Below the pieces are notes generated by a model, which saw only the letters and a list, made by a program, of their open reading frames with translations, was not told where the DNA came from and did no database searches. From Maylandia zebra (taxonomy: Eukaryota > Chordata > Actinopteri > Cichliformes > Cichlidae), in contig NC_135172.1 in the NCBI RefSeq assembly GCF_041146795.1, positions 34,953,623 through 35,017,622 on the forward strand: a DNA stretch of 64,000 nucleotides. The letters run 5' to 3'. The translations under genes were made by a program, and so were the position numbers. Shown here one piece after another: positions 48,362-59,700 of this stretch (positions are counted from its first letter, which is position 1; each line of letters starts with the position of its first letter).

Positions 48362-50420
48362 GTTGAGCAACCAAGCTTGGTACACCGGTAGATCTTATGT
48401 CCCTGAAGGTTCTTATCTATATCAGATCATACAATGTACTCTGTTGCGTAGCAACCACCTGTGGTTACCTAGAATTTTTTGCACCTATAACACCATTTAA
48501 AAACAGTGTATCATTTTTGAGTTACTACAATAACCCCTAATATCATGCATAATTCAATTTCAAAAAATTGAATTATGCATGATATGTTATGATGCCGTCA
48601 CTTTTTGTCAGGCAAACCTTGTAAGACCCTAAAATTATCTGTTTAGCACCCACTCCTTATAAAAGGATTCTTTCATTTATGTGTATTGATTTATATCCAC
48701 AAAAGTTAAAATGTGGTTGCCTAGCAACCACCTTGTAACGTGCTAAAAGTCAATATTTAGCTCATAAATAACATCAACCACCACAATTTCTTAGCTTTTC
48801 TCAGTGAGAATAAGTATACCAACTGGACCGACATGGCACACAATGCAGTAATAAATATGAGATGTCCAGCTAACTCAGATGATGTTTAGAATCATCTGAG
48901 TTTTAACCATCAGGTTAATGAAATGTTGCAATTATGTTTTCAAGGAACAGTTTGAGAGTTACGGGTTAGTTAGGTTTATGTCTAAAGTTAGGATTAAGCT
49001 AGGGTATTTCTCACAGACGTTAAAAAAATTAGTATACAAAGACAGCTAAACAAACAACAAACAGCCAACACACAGAGTGGAGCAGTCAGTAGTGGTAGAG
49101 AGCAACTTTTAGCCACAGTAAGAGAACAGCTCATCAAATTGAGTACTGCACTTGCACACAGCAGTACACCTGCCAAACTTGAAGTGGACCGGATGAATGG
49201 TTGTAGAGACAGACAAAGAACAGTCAGACTCACAGACAGAGGTTTTTCAGCTTTTTGCAAGATGATGCATAATTTTCAGTGGTTCACTGGAAGCATTGAT
49301 TGTTTTGTTTTTTTCCCTTTTTATTGTCTCACCACAGTTGTATTAGATGCTTGAGAGACCCATTTTTGTTTTAAACCCATATTTAATGACTTGTAATATG
49401 TGGCACTGACTCACTTTCATTTACCAGGAAAAGAACAATTAGTTTTGTTTTTCCTGCATGGATTGGTAGTATGTCAAAGAGTTTGTTTGTATGTCAGTGT
49501 ATCATTCTTTCAATAAGAGTGTTAAACTGCTGCACACAGCTGCCCTTAACTTGCCAGCTGGACACCAGACAACCCAGGCAGCAGCAGCTGGAAAAATGGA
49601 CAGAATGTTCTAAAGAGGAAAGGCGAGCCAGTCTGTGAAGTAGAAAGTCAGGCTTTTTAGACCAAACGTCTTCAGCCCCATTTTCCTGTTAATTTCGTGC
49701 TCCCTTTTTTCTTGCAGTAGGGAAAGTACCCGACTACTCCGATCTCCCCCACCTCCTCACCCCTTGTCGCAGGCATGAGGTTCTGGCTGGCAGCTCTCAA
49801 ACGAAGCAGCCCACAGTGGGGTGATTGTTCTCCACACCTGGCCCGTGTCACTCACTGCTACTACCTCCAACTTCCCCTTGGCTTCCACTTCACACCTGTC
49901 CTTTTCTCCAGCTCCATCGTTTTTTACTGCTTTCTCAGCTTTTGTCCTGCTCCCCTTCTCATCTGACTCGTGCAGACTTCAGGAATAAACAAAGAAGCAG
50001 AACCAAAAAGGGGGGAGAAATCGGGGGGGGGGCAGCAGAGGAAAGGGAGGCTGAGGTGAGATGAAAGCAACCACAGAGGAGTCTGTGTTTAGTGGGTTAG
50101 TGGAGCGTTGGCCTTCAATCATAGTGACTTGGACCACATTACCACCACAAGCCTGCAGAAACCAGTTTGTCTATGATCTGACTTAAACCCAGTTTTTATC
50201 ACTATGCTTTAAAGACTTTTTTTTTTTTGTTCTCAATTCTCCACAGATGGAACAAAGACAGATTCAAACAGATTTCAGTTTTCTTTAGTAGAAAAAGAAA
50301 ACCATCCCTTTCTGTTTCACTTCAGATCTTTCCTTTCTTGTATTCATATTGTCTGCAGAGCACATGCCCACTCCTCATGTGTCATTCCCTCTGCCCAAGC
50401 ACAGTGTAGTCAATGAGGGC

Positions 50421-50452
<32 letters not shown>

Positions 50453-50964
50453 TGTGTGCGCTCTCATCCTCCAACTCAGAATAAGTGGCACCAGACAGGC
50501 CTTATAAGGAGTTGTTAGATCACTGGCCACACCGTCAGTAAAACAGAACCATATGTGTGCTGTGTGTGTGTGTGTGTGTGCACTTGTGCACAGGCCTATA
50601 CCTAAAGTGTATGTGTGTGTTTGCGTATGTGTAAGTAAAACCATGTGTGTCCAGAGGTAGCTGAGAACGGGAGTCTGTTGCTAATAGACATGCTGAAGGT
50701 CACATTATATGGTCATGTTAAGCACACATACAGACGGTCTCTATTTAACCTGCTCTTGTCTGTGCGGTCTTACCCGTAAGGTGTGAAAGACAGTTTTCAG
50801 ATGTCGTACACGCAAATTTTTACACACACATTCCTGCTGTGGCATGGATGTCGACCACGTTACATAAGGTGAAGCGTCCGTCTAATGTGTGAATGATCAG
50901 CTAGTGGGCGGAGCTTATTTCTGCTGTCCTGTTCATCCTCTGATGGGTTTAGCAGAGGAGAGTG

Positions 50965-50995
<31 letters not shown>

Positions 50996-51061
50996 CATCT
51001 TTCTTACACAGCTTGTCTGGAATGTACAGATGTTTCCTTTTGGGAACGGCGTCCTGGTCTG

Positions 51062-51127
<66 letters not shown>

Positions 51128-53662
51128 GAAAAGAGTGTGAGAGAGTGGAGCGCAGTCCCGCACATATCAATTCAGATTTCCCTTGCGGAAGATCGTCTTG
51201 TTTTTTATTTGTATTTGCTGAATTCGTAGCAGCTGGGAATAGAAATATCGATCAGCACCCTGATTGAACCTCATGAGTTTTAATTTACAGCTTTCCTGCA
51301 GTCCAGCACCTTCTTCTTTTATCCCTATAGGCTACAGGGCTTTCTGTTCCCTTACAGCCTCTGGCTTTTTGTCTCCTGCTCCTTGGTCTTTTTGTCTCCC
51401 GATTGTCTCGCTGTTCTCACGTGCAGCTGTGGCTTTGCTTTGAAGGAATGCAAAGGGGACTGAAGCCATTCACTGAGCCCATCTCCACTGCTTAACCAAC
51501 CCAATTTTCTCATTTCCTTAGTAATTTATCTGATGGTTTCTCACTAATTTGAGCTCCAGTATAGAGAGTGTGGCATGCAAGGATTTAGTTATAGAATGTA
51601 TTGCTAGCAGTGTGTATTTAATGTATAGTAAATGTGAATTTGAACTATTATCATTGCAGTTTAATCAATAAATCATGCTTAGGATTTTAGAGAATCAGTG
51701 TTTAATAAGAAAAAATAAACAAATATTTTAGGTTACGTCTTTCACAGTTGTGTATAGTAGATCTAACAGTCTCACATCAATAAGCATGTTCTCATTCTTG
51801 CAGAAGGCCTAAAACCAGATCACTTTTCATATATTGTTTGATAATTCAAAACCCCTTTTCCCCCCAAGGCATGATTTGGGCCTTGACTTGGGTTTAAAGA
51901 GGCCCTCCAGTCATTGCACACATGCTTATTTTATTGATCATGCTTTCTGAAGTCAAATAAGTTGACCACGCTGATGTCAACATCTTTGGCATCTGGGCTT
52001 CTGTCCGGACACCAGTGTTACAAAATAAGTACATGGAATTAGAAAAGGACACCATTTGTAAGGCAAGCGGGGAGATTTGGCAGATATTATTTTAGGGGCT
52101 CAGCGAGACCATTGAGCCATTGAAATATTTTGAATGACGACTTCGATGAGAAGTGATGACAAGGCCTGAGGGAGGATTTGTCTTTAAAAAAGGGGAAAAC
52201 ATTTGCCAGTGGGAGGAGGCGTCACCTTAGATTAAGCAATAGTCTGATAAAGCATTTATGATTTTGAGTCATTAGTTGCTGATTAGATAATGAGGCCACA
52301 GAGAAAAAAAATATACTGGCATTAGGCAGACTTCACCGTTTAAGATTGGCTTTTTTGCTTTGCATCAAGAATTATTCTGTTGCGTTTGTGTTGGTGGTAG
52401 GTATGCCCACCCGTTTTATAGATCAAGTCAAGGAGGACATCTGGCCTGTGTGCTAGCTGAGACACAGTTTGGTGTGCAGACTCCTCCTACTCGTACGTAA
52501 AACATAATGGTAGGAGCCAATCATAGGTCACCCATTGTGTGGTGGCTTACTGCAGAGCGAATGAGGTTAGCTGGACTGTGGATTTGAGTCATCATTTACT
52601 GAAAGTAACCGATTACTCAGTCACTTAGAAATTAACCCTTTTATGCAGCAGATATAATATAAAATACATGTAGGAATGAATTAATCTATAAAATGTGACA
52701 TAAATATTTTGGCCTTTATTTTCCTTTTTCCGTTAATTCCTTTATTTATTTGTTTTCCTATTAAATATCCATATTTTATTAACCAGTTTTCATATTTAAT
52801 CTTCTTCTTTACTCATTTTTCTTTGACAGTTTCAATTCTTCATACTGGACTCGGTCTCTACCTCTAGATAAGCCTGGCCGCATGCACAGCGAAGGCGTTT
52901 TTCTTCTTTCTGATCGTTTCTAAATATATCCAAGTAGTTTTCTAGCTTAAGCTATGACAAAAACCCAAGGTTTATCCTCTAAAGAACCTGTGTTCTGGAG
53001 CATCTTGTGTTATTCTTTAGTACCTCCAAGTGTTTCTGGTTGTATTTATCTCCATCAGTGTATGTATGACCTAAGCATTTCCTATTCCTTTCCTTTTATA
53101 TTATTGCATTTCATTTCCAAGTCCTTGAGCAATCACATTGCATTGTAAATAGTTCTGTGTGTAGGCGTGTGCATTTAGTCAGCTTGCCCCCATTTTAAAT
53201 ATGGATATATTTGTTCCCACAGAGATCTGTCCAAGAACCACATCTCCTCCCTTGATACCAGTCTGCTACATCATCTCACTGGCCTCCAAGAACTGTAAGT
53301 AAACACTGCATTATGTGATTGTGTGTTTGTGTAATTCAACTTAAATCTAATTTATCTTTTTATTTAACTGCATCTCTGATACATGTTATCATTTATCAGG
53401 CTAAATAAATGTCAATGTTTCAGACATCTTCAAGGGAACAGGATCAATGTTCTCCCCGGAGGACTGTTCTGCTGCGGCCTGCTGTCAGTCCTGTGAGTAG
53501 AAAGTCCAGGAAAGATATTGACCAATGTTATGAAGAGAGAAGTATGAGGAAGATGAAAAGAGAGCAGTAAAGACAAAAGCTTGGTTTAGTCTGGATTAAA
53601 GTAGGCAGAAATCCCAGGAGTAAGGTAAACGAGAGCAAGTTCACCAAAAGAAGTGTATACAG

Positions 53663-53709
<47 letters not shown>

Positions 53710-56700
53710 CACAGGACGATTAACTTCAATTACAGCTTACTGCTCCAGGCTCCCACTACCTCCCTCTCTCCATCTGTCGGTCTCCCCCTTCCTCCATCCA
53801 TTACCTTACTTCTTCCACCCATTGAATGGGCGTTTAAGCACATGTTTGTGTGTATGTGTGTATGATGAGAGAGGACTGATGGTTTCCATCAGTTCCTTCC
53901 AAAACCACCACACAACGGCTCCATTATGTAGCCTTCTGGATAGAGTAGGGAGGGAGGGAGCGAAAAGGAGTAGAGAAGGAAACGAGAAGAAGGGAGAGAG
54001 ATGAAGAGGAGGAAGAGCGCATTTCCATACAGACAGATGGAAATGAGACAAAGTAAAATAGCAAAAGTCAGTGTTCAGCACTTTTAGTTATTAATTTCTT
54101 TAACTAATTTAATCTAACAATGTAGGAGAAACAGGGTTTGCAAACTCATTCATTATATGACCTTTTTGTTGGATTTTTAGTCACATAAATCTTGCCAAAA
54201 TGATAGTAATTGGTATACATTAGTGAAAACGTGAAGGAAAAAGTCTTTTCTGTTTTGTTTTTTTCTTGTTTTAAGATATTGACATTTGATTTGTCTCTTT
54301 GTTTCCATCAGTGATTTGAGCAACAACCAAATCACCACCATTGAAGAAAGGATATGTGACGACCTATGTAATCTAACTCAGATGTAAGTAATTGCACTTA
54401 CTGTATACTGTAAGCTTTATGTCTGTGAATATTTGTCTCTCATACCTGATGGCACATTATGAAATAAGCAGGTGTCCCCCGTTCAGGGGACACATACACA
54501 GTACATGAACCAAAGCTGGATGGAAGGTTTTGATTACATTAGTAATTAAACTTCAACATATTAAACACAACACATTAAAAGAAAAGTTTTCTTCTTGTGC
54601 AGAGTCTTTGTAAATAGACTAATCAATAACAGGCTAATCTAAATGAGAGGCACATGTTACATAACCTTCTCTTTCTGCCTTCTCTTCTTTTCCTGCAGTC
54701 ATTTTTGCGCCATCTTTTCAGTTCCTTCTCTTTTTTGTCTCTTCTGTGTTTTTTTTTCTTCTTTTCTGTCATTGCCAGTATTGTTATTTTTATTCTTCTT
54801 CATCATTTCCCTTTCTCACGTGTCTTTAAAAAATACCCTTATTCTGTAGAAACTGAAGCATAAAAACACAGATTGAATACCATTAAGCATGCATTTCATG
54901 ATCCTTTTATTATGCTCATTGTAGTGGCTTAAAGGAGCACAGTTACACAGTAACAGTTACACAGTAACAGTTACACAGTAACAGTTACACAGTTACAGTT
55001 ACGCTTTGTCTCCCTCACAAAGACAGAGTGTCTCTTTAGGTAGAGAAAGTTTACCTGTGACCATCCAGCTCCTGCAAATATGTCATAATTACATGTGTTA
55101 CTCTAAATCCCCCTTACTTATACACAGTGTATAAAATAAATGCAAACAAAATAAATATATATGAATAACTATTATAAAATCTATTATAACGATAATAACA
55201 GTTCAAGTTTATCTCTTATAATTCTACCTGTGGGGTCATTGCCCACTTGAGCGCTATTTTCTGTTAAATCTCAATGAAATCATAAAATAGTTCACAAAAA
55301 ACAAACAGAATACAAAATGTATGGTTCTGCCTGCACATGCTCACATGTAGTAATATCTTTGTGACACCCGCTAGGCACAGATACACCCACACACACGTCG
55401 TTAACATCAGATGCACGTTTATTGTGAGTGTCCACAGAATGACAGCTGAACACCGTTTGACAGCGGTCGGTTTCCCCAGCTTCCTTCCCTCCGCTCCTCT
55501 CCGCCTCACTATATAAAGGGAAGGAAAACCACCATCAGTCCAAAATCGCCATCAGCTGTTCTTACCAGCACCGCCCCGTTGAGCTCACTGCACCACTCCT
55601 CCCCTGCAGCCGCACCCCGGACCACACCTCCGCCACACACCCCCACCGCCCGACTGAGGCCGGGAAGCCCACCGGCCGAACCTACTCCCCCCCCCCCCCC
55701 CCCGCGAGCGAGAGAGGAAATCGGCCACCGCCACCTGTGCCCCCGGCCTATGGACCACCTTGAACTTAAAAGGCTGCAAAGCCAGATACCACCGAGTGAT
55801 CCGGGCGTTGGCATCCTTCATGCGGTGAAGCCACTGTAGCGGGGCGTGGTCCGAGCAGAGGGTGAATGAGCGCCCCAGGAGGTAATAGCGAAGGGAGTCG
55901 ACCGCCCACCGGATAGCCAAGCACTCCTTCTCCACGGTGCTGTACCGTCTTTCGCGCTCCGCCAGCTTCCGGCTGATGTAAAGAACGGGACGGTCGGCCC
56001 CCCTCACCTGCTGGGACAAAACGGCCCCCAGCCCTCTGTTCGAGGCGTCAGTCTGCAGAACAAAAGGGAGGGAAAAGTCAGGAGTGTGAAGCAGCGGCTC
56101 CCCACAGAGAGCCTTTTTCACCTGCACAAACGCCGCCTGGCACGGCCCCGTCCACTGGACCAGATCTGGAGCACCCTTCCGGGTAAGATCGGTTAAGGGG
56201 CTGGTCAGCTGCGCAAACCCCGGCACGAACCGGCGATAGTAACCCGCCAGCCCCAAAAACCGTCTCACCTCCTTTTTGGTCTTAGGGCGCGGGCAGGATG
56301 CGATAGCCGCCGTCTTCTCCACCTGTGGACGCACCTGCCCGCCCCCCAAGTGGTACCCCAGATACTGCACCCCCCTCCGTCCAACTGCACACTTCTTCGG
56401 ATTGGCCGTGAGCCCCGCCTCCCTCAGGGACCCCCAGGACCGCGGCCACCCGCTGCACATGCTCAGCCCAGGTGTCGCTGTGGATGATCACGTCATCCAA
56501 GTAGGCAGCAGCATACGCAGCATGCGGGCGCAGCACCCGGTCCATGAGACGCTGGAAGGTGGCAGGGGCCCCGAACAAGCCGAACGGAAGCGTAACGAAT
56601 TGGTACAAACCGTACGGAGTGGAGAAGGCCGTTTTCTCCCTGGACTCAGCAGACCAGCACCAGCGGCGCATATCCGCTCGGACGCCCGGCCAATAAAATC

Positions 56701-59700
56701 GGGCCGTTATTCGCTCCAGAGTTTTTTCGTATCCCATATGCCCTGCCATGGGGTTATAATGAGCCGCCTGGAAAATCGTTTCCCGGCGGCCCTGCGGCAC
56801 CAACAGCTGGGTGTGTGTCACCTCCGTGCGAGCGTCACGACTCACTCGATATAACCTATCTTTCGTTAACATGAAGTGTGGGTAGGTCCGCACGGCTTCA
56901 GGGCGCACCACGTGACCATCAATCTCAATCACTTGGTCAAAGGCTGAGCGTAGGGTGTCGTCACGAGACTGCTCCAGTGGGAAATCACCCGTGGGGGGAA
57001 CTTCCGGAGTCAGCGGGGCTTCCTGTGAAGGACCCGCCGTCTCCCCCTCCCCAGAGTCGGACGACCCCGCGTCACCACTGAGCGCCGCGCAGACACTACA
57101 TGCTACTGGCCGTCATGATCGCACCCCCGCGTACTGTCCCAACAGATGATGAAACCCCGGCCAATTCGTACCCAGAATTAGGGGATGCGACAGGCGCGGG
57201 CTAACCGCAGCCGTTACTCTATGCGTTTTGCCCTTATACTTTAATAACAGCGGCACTATGGGATACCTGTGAACATCACCATGCACACACCTCCACCCAT
57301 TCTGCCTCCAGCAATGCCCCGGGGCGAACCAAGCTTTGGTGCACGAGGGTCTGCGTGCAGCCCGTGTCCACCAAAGCATGGCGTATACCCCCTCGAGTCC
57401 TTACCGGAATGCTGTATGTCCCTCCCGGACCGGGAGAAGGCGCTGGAGCACCGGCAACGCGGAACACCTGCCCCACCTCCATCAGAGGACAGTCCCTTCT
57501 CAGGTGTCCCGGCTGTCCGCACTTCCAGCACTCCTGCCCCGGCGTCTGTGCTGCTCTCCGTGGCTCCGGTGCGGCACTGCTTAGGTCCGATCCCTGGGAA
57601 GGCACAAATGCGGCAAAAGGATTAGTGGGGCTCAACGCCAGCGTCCACTCTGCCTGCCCTGGCGCGGGCATCCGGCGCCTCGGTGCTGGCACCGGGGCTT
57701 GTCTGTTCGGCCTCCGGCCGCTGTCCCCGGGCTCCCCTGCTCTAGCGGCAAGGTGGTCCTCCGCCAACGTAACCGCCACCTCCAGACTCGCGGGACGGTG
57801 GCACCTGACCCATCTCGCCGTTTCTGCAGGCAGCCCCTCCACGAACTGCTCTAGCACCACTTTGCCCACCAGCAGCGTCTCACCCTCTGACGATCCCGGC
57901 TGCAGCCAGCGTACGGCCGCGTCATGCAGCTTCCGGGCCCAAGCAAACGGCCGATCTGCCACGGCCAGCCGACAGGCCCGGAACCGCCGGCGATGATCTT
58001 CAGCGGTGAGTCCCAACCGGTCCACCACCGCCCGGCTCACGTCCTGGAAGCTGCCCCTCGAAGCCGGCGGCAGACTCAGGGCCGCCGTCCGAGCCTCCCC
58101 CGACGGCAGAGGAAGCAAACGCGGAGCCCACTCCACCTGCGGCCACTGGCAGGCCTCCGCTGTGGCACGAAAAGTCTCCAGAAAAACCTGGGGGTCGTCC
58201 CCGTCCCCCATCCGGGGCAGCGGCGCCAACCAGCCGCTCCAGAACCAGAGTCTGCCGGTCCGTCTGCTCTTGCAGCGCAGCCAGGTGAGCCCGCTGGGCC
58301 GCCGCATGGTCGTGGTTCATTTTCGCCATCTGCGCCAAAAACTGCAAAGCCTGGGCGGGCGGCGCAGCCTGCGGGTCGGACATCCCCACACCGGCAGGCT
58401 CCTGGGTTTCGGCACCACTTGTGACACCCGCTAGGCACAGATACACCCACACACACGTCGTTAACATCAGATGCACGTTTATTGTGAGTGTCCACAGAAT
58501 GACAGCTGAACACCGTTTGACAGCGGTCGGTTTCCCCAGCTTCCTTCCCTCCACTCCTCTCCGCCTCACTATATAAAGGGAAGGAAAACCACCATCAGTC
58601 CAAAATCGCCATCAGCTGTTCTTACCAGCACCGCCCCGTTGAGCTCACTGCACCACTCCTCCCCTGCAGCCGCGCCCCGGACCACACCTCCACCACAATC
58701 TAGTATGTGGATATAAATCCGTAAATATAATATAGAATACAAGAATTGTCTCTAATAGAGCAACACTAAAGAACAGCTGAGCTCAAGCTGTCCCGTTATT
58801 ACTGGGCCGACATCTGATATCAGCATTGGCTCTGTAAATTTATAGGTGTAACTATGTTAAATATGTCTTTGAAACTAGCATTAAGTCATATAAGAGATTT
58901 AAAATATGATGTTTACTGAAAAGGAAAGCAGTGGCTAAGTGTTGTTAAATAATCAAACTGAAATGTCACTTTTATTGGTTACTTGCTGTGATTTAAAAAA
59001 AGATAAAGAGATGGCTGATGATTCCTAAATTACAGAGTCCATAAGACATTCACATCAGGCAATAATTAGCAGTAATTATGATTTGAGCTGCTGAATACAC
59101 ACACACCACTCATACACATTATGAGCTAGCCTTTTTAAGGAGATGGCATATCATCTGTAGGTTTGTTGTTTCTCAACAATGAGGTTGAGAAAGGCTTTCA
59201 ACAGACACAAACACACAAATATAAATGAGAGAGTTCTTAATTTATTAGAGAGAGGCTACTTGTTGGTTATGCACATATTAATGCAGCTTTAATGGTTTAT
59301 AAATGTGTCATCCCCGCATGATGACAGTTTAGCAGTGGCAACCACGGTGCTCAACCTTGTGACTGTTGAGATGTTTAACAGTTAATGATTCGGTCTCCTT
59401 GTCTGTCTCCGTCTCTTCTCCAGTGATCTAAGCAGTAACCCCTTTGAGTGTGACTGTAAGCTGTTCCGATTTGTCAGCTGTCTCCAGCAAAAAGGGGTGC
59501 AAGTTCGACGCTCAAATGAATTGCGCTGCAGCCACCCCCTTGACCTCCAAGATCAGCCTTTACTCAATGTCAGACTGCCCACCTGTGATATGAAAACAAA
59601 TACAGGTAAATATACTCATCATCTCGTGAAGTTAAAAGAAAACGTGCACATTATAGAATTCACCAGAAATCATTTCCTGCTCTTTTCAGTGCTTATACAT

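Larger units (their letters stand above)
55360..58697 (-). mobile_element. Gmr1-like Ty3/gypsy retrotransposon, internally deleted
   Basis: 3338 bp inserted in pkd1 intron 4, antisense to the gene. Two 278-bp LTRs (TG...CA in element orientation) differ at three positions by my count. Flanks aagat and tagat (minus strand) form a 5-bp duplication with one mismatch. Order along the element: LTR, primer-binding site, gag with zinc knuckle, protease, integrase zinc-binding start, reverse transcriptase C-terminal half, RNase H, LTR. Integrase before reverse transcriptase is the order of the Gmr1 group of deuterostome Ty3/gypsy elements. The integrase core and the N-terminal half of reverse transcriptase are deleted, and at least three frameshifts break the frames, so it is not autonomous. 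Confidence 0.9.

Noticed and set aside
57269..58434. Several long plus-strand frames across the retrotransposon
   Set aside because: Antisense shadows of gag and pol in a GC-rich element.
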